From assembly GCA_022446985.1 (NCBI GenBank), contig JAKVBD010000002.1, forward strand, positions 91,312 through 155,311: a stretch of DNA of 64,000 nucleotides, written 5' to 3'. The translations under genes were made by a program, and so were the position numbers. The stretch comes from Lentisphaerales bacterium (GTDB lineage: Bacteria; Verrucomicrobiota; Lentisphaeria; Lentisphaerales; Lentisphaeraceae). Numbering within the stretch: the first letter of the stretch is position 1; each line of letters opens with the position of its first letter. The notes beneath the pieces were generated by a model. That model had not been told where the DNA came from. It ran no database searches and worked only from the letters and a program-made list of their open reading frames with translations. Below are positions 44,844-55,373 of the stretch, piece after piece.

Positions 44844-46103
44844 ATGACTCAAAGCGGCCCTGCTAGAAACAGTAGATTTATGAAAGACGAAAACGCTGAT
44901 GAACTTATAGAAAAATTTGCCTTTGAAGCTTATCGACGCCAGCGCCCCAGTTCTGAGTTTCTCAAAGCTTTACAAAACCATTTTCGAGAATTGCGAACTC
45001 AGGGAACTCCCTACATGGAAGCTATGAGTGAAATTTTCGCGCTGGTGCTCACCTCTCCTTCCTTTCTGTACCTGCAAGAAGACAAAGATACTCAAATACT
45101 CAGTAATCGTGAGTTGGCTATTCGCCTGTCATACTTCCTCTGGAGTTCTCCTCCGGATGAAGAGCTCTATGCTGCAAACCTTCAAAATCCAGCAATACGT
45201 GCAGTACAAGTCAATCGACTTTTACAAAGTCCAAAAGCTAAAGCTTTTTATGATGGTTTCATCCGCCAATGGGCTGAGCTTGACCGTTTTGACGCCATTA
45301 CAATTGATGTTAAAGAACAGCCACATTTCAACCGTGGTGTAAGACATTCTGCGGGTCGAGAAGTAAGAGAATTTTTCAGCACTTTGGTTAAGGAAAACCT
45401 ACCAGTTAGAAACTTGATTGATTCAAATTTCATTACCATTAACTCTGCTCTTGCGGCTCATTACGGTATATCCGGTATAACGCCGAAAGACGATAGTTTT
45501 GTTAAAGTCAATCTACCTTCCAACTCTCCACGAGGCGGACTCATGACTCAAGCTGCCTTTTTAATTACTGGTTCAAACGGCGAACGCTCATCGCCTGTTA
45601 TTCGAGGCGCCCTGATCATGGAAAAGCTTCTCAATGATAAGCCCGCTCCACCACCGCCAAATGTTCCTGAACTCAGTGCGGCTTCTGAAAGTCCAAAAAC
45701 AAATCGCGAAATGGTCAAACTCCATCAAAATAAAGCAGCCTGTGCAAGTTGTCACAAAAAGATGGATGTCATAGGTTTTGGTTTGGAAAACTTCGATACT
45801 ATCGGAAAATGGCGGGATTCAGAACTTGTAGGAAATAAACAGGTCTCCATCGATCCATCCGGTACGCTTCCGAGTGGCGGTCGTTTTGCCACTGTACAGG
45901 AAATGAAGAAGTCACTTCTTAAGTACGAGCCAGCTCTAGCCAAAGAACTTGTTGAATCCATTCTTGCTTATGGATTAGGAAGAACTATGGAATTCTCAGA
46001 TTCTGACGATGTTGAGGAAATACTTAGTAAAATTAAAAATAATCAATACAGAATGCAGGATATGATCCGAGAGATTGCCCTCAGTCCATTATTTACTAAA
46101 TAA
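44844..46103 (+). CDS. C-terminal part of the same DUF1592/DUF1588 cytochrome
   Basis: The 419-residue product shares the reading frame of the upstream gene, two codons after its TAA. It contains DUF1592 ('RELAIRLSYFLWSSPPDEEL'), DUF1588 ('SPRGGLMTQAAFLITGSNG', 'CASCHKKMDVIGFGLENFDT') and the DUF1585 tail ('SILAYGLGRTMEFSDSDD'). These match the second half of the protein at 20206-22689. Translation could restart at ATG 44844, but the fragment has no signal peptide and would stay in the cytoplasm. It is therefore probably non-functional unless the stop is read through or is a sequencing error. Confidence 0.8.
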   Translation: MTQSGPARNSRFMKDENADELIEKFAFEAYRRQRPSSEFLKALQNHFRELRTQGTPYMEAMSEIFALVLTSPSFLYLQEDKDTQILSNRELAIRLSYFLWSSPPDEELYAANLQNPAIRAVQVNRLLQSPKAKAFYDGFIRQWAELDRFDAITIDVKEQPHFNRGVRHSAGREVREFFSTLVKENLPVRNLIDSNFITINSALAAHYGISGITPKDDSFVKVNLPSNSPRGGLMTQAAFLITGSNGERSSPVIRGALIMEKLLNDKPAPPPPNVPELSAASESPKTNREMVKLHQNKAACASCHKKMDVIGFGLENFDTIGKWRDSELVGNKQVSIDPSGTLPSGGRFATVQEMKKSLLKYEPALAKELVESILAYGLGRTMEFSDSDDVEEILSKIKNNQYRMQDMIREIALSPLFTK

Positions 46104-46231
46104 CTAAATTTTTGCGCTTCAGATCTAAGCTTAAAATAACGATTATTTAAGTTGAAAACAGAAAGCCACCATCCATCATCTGACTTATATTGAATTGGTT
46201 ACAAAAAACTCCAATAAAAGTTAACGAAACA

Positions 46232-47229
46232 ATGACAATAATAAACTTACAGACCAATCGCTTTAGTATCAAGGAGTTTAAAACTAAATTTTCCAGCGAC
46301 TTTGACAGCTTCTTCTGCTACATGAATCAAAGCGTAAAATTTGAAAAAAAATTGCCCAATCAGAGTATAAAAGACATGCAGCAACAGATTGTACAGTTTT
46401 GTTTACTCCTTGCTTTTATAAGCTTATTAGTTTTGGTGGAAGTGTGTCTGGTTTCTTCAGCACTTTATTCTCTTCAAATCGAAGCTTTAGCCTTGATTCC
46501 TTTTACCGCTTCCAGAATAACAGCAAAATCAACTGGCGTATCATTAAGCTTAAACTTGCCCAAAAACTTATGCGTTCTTCGTTAACAGACACAAGCGACT
46601 CACTTACCTATTTAATTCTTGATGACAGCTTGATCGCTTAAAGTATCCGCAACATTGAAGGCGTCAGTAAAGTTCATGATCATACAAGTGGCCGCTGCAA
46701 TCAAGGTTACAAGTTTTTAGGTTTATCAGTCATTTGTGGAGGCTTTAGCAGTATACTTGATTTCTGTTTAGTAAGTGAAGGTAAAAAGAAAGCAAAGGCT
46801 GCCAATAAATCACAGCTCAGCAAGCGTTTCCGTGAATTAACTCAGGACAAAATAACTCTTGCCTGCCAACTGATTGGCAGGGCGGCCTCCAAGGGAATAA
46901 CTGCTGATTATGTCCTCATTGACACTTAGTTTTTCTCTAAGTCCCTGGTAAACAAAATTACTGAAGGACGACCATCCGTGCACTATGTTGGTGGGATTAA
47001 AGACGGTACAAGGCTTTTTACCTACAACTCTGGGAAATATACCTTAGGACAATTACGCAGACTTCAGGTGAAACAAAAAGGCACTAAAAAGTGTAAATTC
47101 CTAAATAGCCATTTCATCGAAGTCGTTTGTGAAATGAATGGTGTTGGAGAAGTAAAAATATTTTTCTCCCGTTTTTCCAGAACAAAAAAATGGGTCATGA
47201 GTAAACTGATTGCAAAGGAGAATTCTTAA
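46232..47229 (+). mobile_element. Dead IS4-type transposase gene
   Basis: The fragments in order match IS4-family DDE transposases. The N-terminal part (MTIINLQTNRFSIKEF) is followed by a frameshift near 46390 and 'SLDSFYRFQNNSKINWR'. 'LILDDS' (first catalytic Asp) comes next, with an in-frame TAA near 46640. 'IEGVSKVHDHTSGRCNQGYK', 'GITADYVLIDT' (second Asp) and an in-frame TAG near 46927 follow, then 'FFSKSLVNKITEG' and 'WVMSKLIAKENS'. Three disabling lesions make it inactive. No terminal inverted repeats were identified. It is followed immediately by a second dead element. Confidence 0.75.
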
Positions 47230-47330
47230 TCACTACAAAAAGAGGTCATTATGTCAATCTGCTTACTTCAACATACACAGAGAATTAACGGATACGAGCA
47301 CCGCAAGTTTGAATATTGCAAAGGAGAATT
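47209..47330. repeat. 16-bp direct repeat between the two dead transposase genes
   Basis: ATTGCAAAGGAGAATT occurs at 47209-47224 (end of the IS4-type frame) and again at 47315-47330 (start of the ISL3-type frame), 106 bases apart. An exact 16-base match is unlikely by chance, so a recombination or insertion junction is possible. Both copies lie in coding frames, so coincidence through similar peptides is not excluded. Confidence 0.6.
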
Positions 47331-48397
47331 AATAATTCACATTGCTCGTAAAAAAACAAATTTGTCTGTTCAAATTGCCGTAGTCCCAATGTGACAGGCA
47401 CTCCGCTTGGCACCCGACAAATCCGGACATTGCCGATGGGGACAAAGAAGACCACAATTTCAATTTCTATGCATCGTCTTCGTTGTCATGATTGCGGTAA
47501 ATATCTAATGTAAAATATTCCGTTTATTTCCAGTGCCGGTAATCGAGTAAGTAAGGTTCTTGAACGCAGTATTCTTGATTTGCGCAAGAAAATGAGCATC
47601 ACAGCAGTTACCAACCATTTCGGTCTTAACTGGCATACAGTGAAGAATACAGAAAAGAAACATCTTAGGAAAACGTACGAGAAAATCTCTCTTAAGGGAG
47701 TCACAGCAATAGATATTAATGAAGTTCATATGGGCGAAAAAATTGGTGGTAAGGCTAATTGACCATTGTTCGAGATTTGTACAGTGGAGCGACTTTGTTT
47801 GTTGGCAGGGGAAAAAGTGGTGACACTCTTGAGAAATTTGCTGCTCAGCTTAAACGTTCAAAAGTTCAAATTCAGTTTGTTGCAGTCGATCTGGCTCCCT
47901 CATTTACCTCCTGGATTAAAAAGCATACCCCAAAGGCGACAATTGTCTATGATCACTTCCACGTCATCAAACTTATGAATGAGCAGCTCTGTAATATTCG
48001 TCGTCGTATTATGAGGGAGCTTGAAGACAAAGAAAAGGTCGACCTCAAAGGAAAAAGATGGCACTTTAACCGCAACCAAGAGAACCTCAATGAACAGACG
48101 CGCAAAGAATTGGCAAACTATTGCCACTTATATCAAGAACTGGGTACAGCTCATGAGTTGAAAGAAGCTCTAAGGAGAATTTATAAGATTCGCAATTTGG
48201 TCTTTGTTGAAAATACACTGGTTTATTGGTGTGAAAAAGCCGAAGCCTGTCAGATAAAAGAGCTTTTCAGTATGGCCAAAACCCTACGTAAACATGCAGC
48301 TGGAATTGTTGCATTTTGGAAAACTGGAATAACCTCTGCATCGATGGAGGGATTCAATAACAAAATTGGATGGTTGACAAGACAAGCTTGTGTATGA
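47251..48397 (+). mobile_element. Dead ISL3-family transposase gene, 3' truncated
   Basis: ATG 47251 starts MSICLLQHTQRINGYEHRKF. After a frameshift near 47370 come the zinc-finger pairs 'CSNCRSPNVTG' and 'CHDCGKYL', an in-frame TAA at 47511-47513 and 'VTNHFGLNWHTVKN' with 'AIDINEVHMGEKIGG'. After another shift near 47758 come 'IVRDLYSGATLFVGRG', 'AVDLAPSFTSWIKKHTPKA', 'IVYDHFHVIKLMNEQL' and 'SMEGFNNKIGWLTRQA'. These are the standard ISL3 DDE blocks. The usual end ('YGFRDFEYF'-like) is missing, and the sequence runs straight into the broken secreted gene, so the element is truncated and dead. Confidence 0.85.
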
Positions 48398-48983
48398 ATG
48401 AGACTTTGAGGATAATAAGCCACTCGATCCTAAGAAATGGAAAGGGATACAAAAGACAACTTGGCAGGTAGAAGATGGCAAAGTAGTCGGTCGCCCAACC
48501 AACGATGAAGTTCGCGAACAGATTGCCGAAGAACAAAAAGCTGCCGGCAATAAAAAAGCTGGGCGTCCGCACAATGGCCAATACCCTCACCTGAACTTCT
48601 AAAAGACTCCAAATTACACCATTATTTAAATGAAAATCAAGTTTACTGGTGGCCTGGACCTCAACAATTATTACTGTCGCATGATCAAGCTTGGGACTCA
48701 CAATGCCCGGATAAACTTTAAGTTCGATAAAACGATCATGTACGCCAATATCAATACCGAAACTCTTGACGAAGATCCCTGGATACTGGGCAAAGATACC
48801 TACTGCACTTTTCTCATGGAGATTAAAGAAAAAGAGTTCTGTCTCCAGGTAATAAATGGCCCTACTCTTCGCGGTACAAGTGATAGCTTCTTAACTAAAC
48901 CAAGGCGTCATAAAATCAACCTCGTAGGCAACAAAGAAAGTTCCGTTTACATCGACCACATTAAAATTTGGGAAGCGGAGTAA
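48398..48983 (+). pseudogene. 3' remnant of a DUF1080-like secreted protein gene
   Basis: Beginning right after the ISL3 remnant, one frame reads 'DFEDNKPLDPKKWKGIQKTT' and 'WQVEDGKVVGRPTNDEVREQ', then TAA, 'KTPNYTII', TAA, and then an open stretch from ATG 48630 to 48983 ('MKIKFTGGLDLNNYYCRMIK' through '[14 protein letters not shown]'). The order matches the intact protein at 15155-15862. The 5' end and signal peptide are missing, replaced by the insertion sequences, and two in-frame stops interrupt the rest. This is a gene killed by, or alongside, transposon insertion. Confidence 0.78.
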
Positions 48984-49077
48984 TTTTTCCCTTAAAAATT
49001 TCTTTTCTGAATATCCCGCACATATAGTAAAATATAGAGGCAACACAATTGTGCATCCGAAATTTAAGGGTAAAATC

Positions 49078-51570
49078 ATGGATATCCATAAAATATTCAG
49101 AAGTACAAAGGCATTCATCATTGTGCTGGCGGCAATATATACATTTGTATACGTCAACGACACAATTACCCTAGAAAAAGAGAAGCTCATACAGATTCAA
49201 ACTCATAATATGACGCTCCTAAAGGACAGCCTGGATAAAGAAATCAATGAAGCAAAAGTATCCCTCAACAACATCAATGCCCAATTCAATCTTTTCCGCA
49301 AAAGCCAGGGGAAGCAAATCAGTCGCGAAGAGCTTAGCCGGCTTATGGCCTCTACTATTTCCTCATTTCAAAATCAGTACAATTGTTATTTCGCATTAGA
49401 CAAAGAACTCTCCCAAAAACTCTTTAACAAAGAGGCTATTTCGAATGATGTTCATAAAAACATAAAGTTGTTGAATAAACCGGAATATCATGACCCGCAA
49501 TTTTATGAAACAGAAGTCTCACATGATCCAGTCTACCAAAGTTCTCCCGAGGAAATCTGGTATCATATAGGCAAAAAATCGAAGAATATTGCCATCACTG
49601 AAATCTATTATGACGAAACCTACATGAAGCAATGGATGTACTCGGTTATTCAAGGGATCTACGACGGCGACCAATTCCGCGGTGTCATCGGCATAGACAT
49701 ACTGATCGACAGTTACTTTGCACTGGTCGAAAAAAATACCCTCAACCAAACAGGTGGACTGCTGCTTGCCGATAAAAATAACGGGAACATCATTACTAAA
49801 ATAAACCCCGATCAATCATTTAAGCCGTTTGACGCTGCTCAACGCGGCGAGTTCTCTCTTAGAAATTTCAAAGAATGGTTGGCTGTAAGTAAAACAAGTT
49901 CACAGGACAAAACCTTAGTCGGCCAAGATGGAAAGTCTTACATATGCAGCTCCTTACAGCTGGAGAACTTCCCTTGGACCTTAGTTTCTTTTCAAGACAA
50001 GGCCATCCTACATGCCGGTTTAACTCAGAAAATCACCATTATTGTCACCATGGCTTTAGCCCTTATCTGCCTGACGGTTTTTCTTTCTTCGATTGTCTTC
50101 AAAAATATTAATTCATTGATTATCGACTTACAGGAAGCCAAAGATACTGCCGAAAAGGCCAATCGAACCAAAAGTGACTTCCTCGCAAATATGAGTCACG
50201 AAATTCGTACCCCGATGAATGCGATCATGGGATTTTGTGAACTTCTACTGGCTAAAGAACAAGATTCCATTAAAGCCGGCTACCTTAAAACTATTGATAG
50301 TTCAAGTCGATCCCTGTTGCGACTCATAAATGACATACTGGACTTATCAAAAGTCGAAGCCGGTAAATTGGACCTGGAGTACAGTTCTACAGATATCCGT
50401 GAATTTCTTTATGAGTTTGAGAATATCTTCGCCTATAAATTCAAGGAGAAAAACGTTGATTTTAAAATATTTATAAGCCCCGACGTTCCTGAAAAGTTAA
50501 TCATCGATGACTCCCGTTTAAGACAGATCATTCTGAACCTTTTAGGCAATGCTATTAAGTTTACGGATAACGGTTCCATAGAATTGAACTGTAAAAAAAA
50601 TCTTTATCAAGTAGGCAGCTACTCACTAAGTGTTATTGATACGGGCATTGGCATACCGGAAGACGAACAGAAAACTATATTTGAAGCCTTTGAGCAACAA
50701 AAAGGCCAGGGAAATAAATTCGGCGGTACCGGCCTTGGCCTGACAATCACCCAAAAACTCCTGAAACTGATGAACGGTGAGATTCATCTCAAAAGCTCTT
50801 TAGGTAAAGGCAGTACCTTCACAATTACTCTACATGAAGTTCAAACTGGTGAAGCCTCACTTACTAAACAACGCGAAATACAACACTACAGTTTCTCTCC
50901 CGCATCAATCCTTATAGCCGATGACACTCCAAACAACCTCGAACTTCTAGAGGCTTACTTAGCTGATATGCAGCTTACTCTCCAAATGGTTCATAATGGT
51001 AAAGAAGTCCTCTCTGCTGTAGAAAAAAATAACTATGACCTAATCCTACTGGATATGAAGATGCCCGAAATTGATGGTTATGAAGTTTGCCGGCGTCTCA
51101 AAGATCACATTAAGTACAAGTCCATCCCAATCATTGGCCTGTCTGCTTCGATTATGAAACACCAGGAAAGTGATATTCTCAAATACTGTGATTCGTTCAT
51201 CAAAAAACCCATAAAAAAAATAGACCTTTTACAAGAAATGGGCCGGTATTTAAAGCATGAACTTGTAGAAAAATCACTTCAAAGAAAATGCTTATCCAAT
51301 CATGAGATAGAAGATTTATTAGTTGAATATGGCAAAGTTATCACTGCTCTAATTCAAGATTTAAAGGAATCTATGACTTTAAATGCGGCCCAGGATGTTG
51401 TTTCTAAACTTAAAATCCTTAATAACAAATTGGACAACACTGCAATGAATGAAATGATTGACTCTCTCGAAAAAGACCTCGCCAATTTCCGCATGGAAAA
51501 GTTTACAGAAACGACAGAGAACATTTCGGTACTTTTTAGTTCTTTACAAAAAGATTATTGCAATAACTAA
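49078..51570 (+). CDS. Hybrid sensor histidine kinase (Cache-type sensor, HisKA, HATPase, receiver)
   Basis: The 830-residue protein has a membrane helix near residues 8-27. A ~290-residue periplasmic sensor of dCache type follows, with a second helix at ~320-342. HisKA has His374 in '[10 protein letters not shown]'. HATPase_c shows '[15 protein letters not shown]', '[20 protein letters not shown]' and '[14 protein letters not shown]'. The receiver has Asp659 in '[15 protein letters not shown]'. A C-terminal ~110-residue helical tail lacks an Hpt histidine. Cache sensors usually bind small organic ligands. There is no response regulator with an output domain nearby. ATG 49078 has AAGGG at a good distance; a GTG at 49051 would add nine residues. 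Confidence 0.92.
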   Translation: MDIHKIFRSTKAFIIVLAAIYTFVYVNDTITLEKEKLIQIQTHNMTLLKDSLDKEINEAKVSLNNINAQFNLFRKSQGKQISREELSRLMASTISSFQNQYNCYFALDKELSQKLFNKEAISNDVHKNIKLLNKPEYHDPQFYETEVSHDPVYQSSPEEIWYHIGKKSKNIAITEIYYDETYMKQWMYSVIQGIYDGDQFRGVIGIDILIDSYFALVEKNTLNQTGGLLLADKNNGNIITKINPDQSFKPFDAAQRGEFSLRNFKEWLAVSKTSSQDKTLVGQDGKSYICSSLQLENFPWTLVSFQDKAILHAGLTQKITIIVTMALALICLTVFLSSIVFKNINSLIIDLQEAKDTAEKANRTKSDFLANMSHEIRTPMNAIMGFCELLLAKEQDSIKAGYLKTIDSSSRSLLRLINDILDLSKVEAGKLDLEYSSTDIREFLYEFENIFAYKFKEKNVDFKIFISPDVPEKLIIDDSRLRQIILNLLGNAIKFTDNGSIELNCKKNLYQVGSYSLSVIDTGIGIPEDEQKTIFEAFEQQKGQGNKFGGTGLGLTITQKLLKLMNGEIHLKSSLGKGSTFTITLHEVQTGEASLTKQREIQHYSFSPASILIADDTPNNLELLEAYLADMQLTLQMVHNGKEVLSAVEKNNYDLILLDMKMPEIDGYEVCRRLKDHIKYKSIPIIGLSASIMKHQESDILKYCDSFIKKPIKKIDLLQEMGRYLKHELVEKSLQRKCLSNHEIEDLLVEYGKVITALIQDLKESMTLNAAQDVVSKLKILNNKLDNTAMNEMIDSLEKDLANFRMEKFTETTENISVLFSSLQKDYCNN

Positions 51571-51724
51571 TTCTTTTAAAGATACTTATAGCGATTCTTA
51601 AGAGCGACATCTCAAACATAAACCCATCTCCTTAAACAGCCCTAAACTACAAATTCTAATCTGGGTAAATGAAGAATTAAAAATGTATAATCAAAAGGAC
51701 ACTTAAAAATCTAAAAAAGCCACT

Positions 51725-51752
51725 GTTAAGGTTTTGAACCATTGCATGTTTA
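51725..51752 (+). promoter_or_regulatory. Set C promoter, copy 1
   Basis: GTTAAGGTTTT (51725-51735), 12 bases, GTTTA (51748-51752), 26 bases before the sulfatase ATG at 51779. The only other copy of the 11-base box in the window is at 56440. The same 12-base spacing to GTTTA is kept, and the two copies flank sigma/kinase module 3. Confidence 0.62.
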
Positions 51753-51778
51753 CAGCAAGAAAAACACGGAACATTTAA

Positions 51779-53292
51779 ATGAAACCTCACTATTTACTAA
51801 CCGGAATTCTATCCGCATTCTTCCTGTTAATGGGCCTTAATGCTTCAGTTAAGCCAAATATTGTTCTCATTCTTATAGATGACATGCCCTGGTGGGGAAC
51901 CACAGTTGAGCAACAGGCCGGCAATCCACAATCAAAATCAATTTATAGAGTTACGCCAAATATTGAACGCATCGCTGAAAGAGGCATGACCTTTTCAAGT
52001 GCTTACGCTGCAGCTGGGATGTGTGCACCATCGCGCACAAGCATACAAACCGGTCTATCTCCAGCGAGACACCTTTTTAGTGGTAATGGTAACTTTGGCG
52101 AATCCTGTCCTCCAAAAGTCACCTACACCGTTAAAGGCAAAAACCAGAGTGCTCTTCTTATTGAACCTTCCCCACTGGGATCTTTAAATCCTAAATTCTT
52201 AACTATCGGTGAAGTCCTAAAGAAAAAAGGATATGCGACAGGTCACTTCGGTAAATGGCACGTCTACGGCAAAGGTCCAGAGGCGAACGGATATGATGAA
52301 AGCGATGTGAAACATCAAATGCAGAGGGAAACAGTGAAGATCCAAAAGATCCAAAGCTAATCTTCAGTACGACCCGCAACAGCATAAAGTTCATCGAGAA
52401 AAGTCACAAAGCCAACAAACCATTCTACGTGCAGGTTTCACACTACGTAGAGCACAATCAGCAACAATCACTTTCAGAAACATTTAAAGAGTTCCAAAAG
52501 CTGCCAGCCATTAAGGGCATCAAAGACAAAATACACCGCAAAGAAGCTGCGACTCATGGTGCAGCCGTTAAAGATCTCGATACTTCCATTGGCACTATAC
52601 TGAATAAACTCGATGAGCTCGGAATTCGCGACAACACCTATGTCATTTTTACATCTGATAATGGCAAAGGTCTTAATAATGGTAAAAACAATATCCTGCG
52701 CGGTGAGAAATGGTGGCTTTGGGAAGGCGGTATTCGCGTCCCATTTATGATTGAAGGTCCTGGCATTAAACCTGGTTCAAGATCAACAATGAATATCGTC
52801 AACTACGATTTTCTACCGACCTTCTACGAAATAGCCGGTGGCAACCCGCAAGAGCTTTCACAATTAGACGGTAAAAGTATCATGCCCATCCTCAAACAGG
52901 AAAAGGCTGACTCCTTTAAAGATAGAGCCCTTTTCTTCCACTACCCTCACCTAAGAAATACCACACCTCATTCAGCTGTTATTAAAGGTGACTACAAGCT
53001 TTATACTTTCTATGAAATACCAGAGCAGCCTTACCTCTACAAACTGACTAAAGACCTTGGGGAAACTACAAACCTTACTCCTCAAATGCCGGAAAAAGCT
53101 CAAGAACTTCAAAAAGAACTGGCAGAGTATTTTAAACGCGTCGGTGCCTACCTGCCAAAACCCAACCCGGATGCCGACCAAAATCAAGAAAGATTCAAGC
53201 CGGATAAAGTAGTGCCGACTGCAGCTCGGCTGAACGGCCAAAAACTCAAACTTCCAGGCAAAGTCAAGGCTAAAAAATCACAGGAAAAGTAA
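51779..53292 (+). pseudogene. Exported sulfatase broken by one frameshift
   Basis: The first frame (51779-52360) has a signal peptide, 'KPNIVLILIDDMPWWGTT' and the formylglycine motif C-A-P-S-R (Cys82), 'GHFGKWHVYGKG' and 'GYDESD'. The second frame takes up immediately ('ETSNAEGNSEDPKDPKLIFS') and runs to 53292 with 'VKDLDTSIGTILNKLDELGI', 'FTSDNGKGLNNGKNNILRGE' and 'WLWEGGIRVPFMIEGPGIK'. Restoring one base near 52306, where GATG(G)TGAAAC would be expected, gives a continuous ~504-residue sulfatase. It is probably a single-base deletion or sequencing error. A set C promoter lies upstream. The gene is convergent with the module 3 kinase. Confidence 0.85.
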
Positions 53293-53390
53293 AACTTATA
53301 ATCCCGGGACCATAGACACCTTATCTGGAAAAAAATAATAATTTATACAGCCGAGCCGGCGGTGGTCCCAGAAGAAGCTCCCAAAACTAT

Positions 53391-55373
53391 TTATTCCGAA
53401 GATGAATCTAAGGTAATTTTTACAAACTTCTCAGCTCTTCGAAGCTCCTTTCTGGTGAACTGGCCTTTATCTATGACCAAATGGTTGATACCACTTAAAG
53501 CAGTATGGGGAGTTAAACTGATTATATCTGTATTCCTTATATCCAGATCTTTGACATTTAAACCAATGAACTGATACATATTAGCTGCTGACGTTCCTTT
53601 GACAGATAAAGAGTCAATTTTAATTAATCGGAAAAAACAGGATTTCGAAGAGTGCCTTGCTGTTGCTATCATTTTTTTAAGATTTTTACCCGTAACAGTT
53701 AATGCTAAGCTTTGGGGATTAAAAGTCATTTGTGATTCATCCCACTGCGGATTCCAGCACTTAATCAATTCAACTAAAACTTCCAGTGATGTAAAATCCG
53801 TTTGTTTTAACGCCATCTGATACACAATCATTCTCTCCATCATCGAGTAACGGAACTCCCGATAGACTTCCGGCAAGGCATTTAAATCGCGAAGAACACT
53901 TAAAAAATCATTAACCTTCAATCCCCCTGAATTTTTCCTTTTCTTGAATGCAATATAATTCTCGGCAAGGTCTGCAAGTGGTTTCATATCCGTTGCTTCA
54001 TACTTGCGAATTTCTTTAAACTGCTGACTGATGAAGAGGTTTTTAATAATAGTCTGAGCCAGGTAAATTTTACCTGTTTTATCGAATTGATCTCTTAGTA
54101 AATCAAGAGAGAGTGTCATAGAATTAATCGGATCGGCAAAGAAAATCGGGTGAAATGCCGCAGCATGAGCTTTCCCCACCTGTTCATCTCGCAACTCTTT
54201 GGAAACCTTTTTTTGCTCCTCTCTTTGCTCCTTGTACTTTTCAAAGGCCTCTCTTTCTTTTTCCTGGGCCACCTTCAAATCTTCATTCGACTTAGTCAAT
54301 TCATTTAGAGCTGAGTCTTTTGCCTTATTGCTTTCCTGTAACTTGATCATAAAACCACTGGCCCCTAGACCGATCAGTATAAGAGCAGAAAATACCACGA
54401 GGCAAATTTGTTTATTTCTCTGATAAAAAAGACTGAATTCTTTAAAAAATCCGGCATTTTCTGCTTCTGTGGAATGTCCAGTAAGGAACTTATTCACTTC
54501 ATTTTTAAGAAGATCAACGGAGGCATAACGATCTTGTTTTTCATAGGCCATCGCCTTGCGCACAACGGCATCTAAACTTTCGGGTATTTTCTTACCTGGG
54601 AAACGTTCTACAGGAAACTCCAGGCGACCATTTACGGTGTTACTTATAATTGTATTGACGCCACCTGCGACAGGGATCTTACCAGTTAAAATAGAGTACA
54701 GTAAAGCCCCCAATGCATAAACGTCCGTTTGCTTATCAATAACGCCATCCGGCATTCCCTGTTCTGGTGCCATGTAGCCAGGAGTTCCTTTTATGACTCC
54801 CTCTTTATTATTTGAAATGTTATTCAGGTGACTTCCAAGCCCCCAATCACAAACCTGAACTTCACCAAAGGTTCCGACTTGTATATTATCCGGCTTTATA
54901 TCCAGGTGCAGATTACCTAAGGAATGAGCATAAGATATAGCGTCACATATCTTTAAAAATATTTCCAATAAGCCGGTAAGAGCAACTTTATCTTCATTCA
55001 TTAACTGAGTCAATGAATTTCCAACCTTTAGCTCCATGGTAAAGTAAGGTTCATTAGTATCTTTTAGGCCTACATCGTAAACAGAGATAATGTTGGGATG
55101 TTCCATTGAAGCCGTCAGGTAGGCTTCTTTCATAAATGACTGACAATGTTCTTCGGAAACGTCTTTGCGAAGTTGAGCCATGGCAATATGACGACAGGTC
55201 ATACTGTCGTATATTTTATAAATCTCTTTCATGCCACCACTGGCAATTAATTCTGAAGATTGATAACGTTCCTCGAATTTTTTAGAGCCTACATAAGCTT
55301 CTTCGTCCCATTCATCAGTACCTTGGTAAAATTGACTGAAGTCCAGCTCTTCCTCTTCTTCAGAATTCATCAT
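53391..55373 (-). CDS. Membrane Ser/Thr kinase of module 3, WNK-like lysine position
   Basis: This 660-residue protein has a kinase domain at ~40-300, a membrane helix at ~323-343, then a charged coiled coil and an extracytoplasmic tail. The glycine loop reads S-G-G-M-K (Lys49). The VAIK site reads I-A-M-A (Ala66 for lysine), followed by Gln. Glu83, HLDIKPDN (Asp158, Lys160, Asn163), D-W-G (Asp176) and 'GTPGYMAPEQ' are intact. The juxtamembrane 'AENAGFFKEFSLFYQRNK' closely matches module 1. The tail carries 'VKDLDIRNTDIISLTPHTAL'. The ATG shares one base with the stop of the sigma gene (TGATG), so translation is coupled. Confidence 0.9.
   Translation of the reverse strand: MMNSEEEEELDFSQFYQGTDEWDEEAYVGSKKFEERYQSSELIASGGMKEIYKIYDSMTCRHIAMAQLRKDVSEEHCQSFMKEAYLTASMEHPNIISVYDVGLKDTNEPYFTMELKVGNSLTQLMNEDKVALTGLLEIFLKICDAISYAHSLGNLHLDIKPDNIQVGTFGEVQVCDWGLGSHLNNISNNKEGVIKGTPGYMAPEQGMPDGVIDKQTDVYALGALLYSILTGKIPVAGGVNTIISNTVNGRLEFPVERFPGKKIPESLDAVVRKAMAYEKQDRYASVDLLKNEVNKFLTGHSTEAENAGFFKEFSLFYQRNKQICLVVFSALILIGLGASGFMIKLQESNKAKDSALNELTKSNEDLKVAQEKEREAFEKYKEQREEQKKVSKELRDEQVGKAHAAAFHPIFFADPINSMTLSLDLLRDQFDKTGKIYLAQTIIKNLFISQQFKEIRKYEATDMKPLADLAENYIAFKKRKNSGGLKVNDFLSVLRDLNALPEVYREFRYSMMERMIVYQMALKQTDFTSLEVLVELIKCWNPQWDESQMTFNPQSLALTVTGKNLKKMIATARHSSKSCFFRLIKIDSLSVKGTSAANMYQFIGLNVKDLDIRNTDIISLTPHTALSGINHLVIDKGQFTRKELRRAEKFVKITLDSSSE

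Noticed and set aside
48284..48701. Minus-strand open frames over the ISL3/DUF1080 remnant
   Set aside because: They run antisense to clear transposase and beta-sandwich coding patterns, lack ribosome sites and have no recognisable features.
49078..51570. C-terminal tail of the hybrid histidine kinase as an Hpt domain
   Set aside because: The helical tail contains no histidine in an Hpt-like context (N-H-E is at its start, but the usual H-x-x-K-G pattern is missing).
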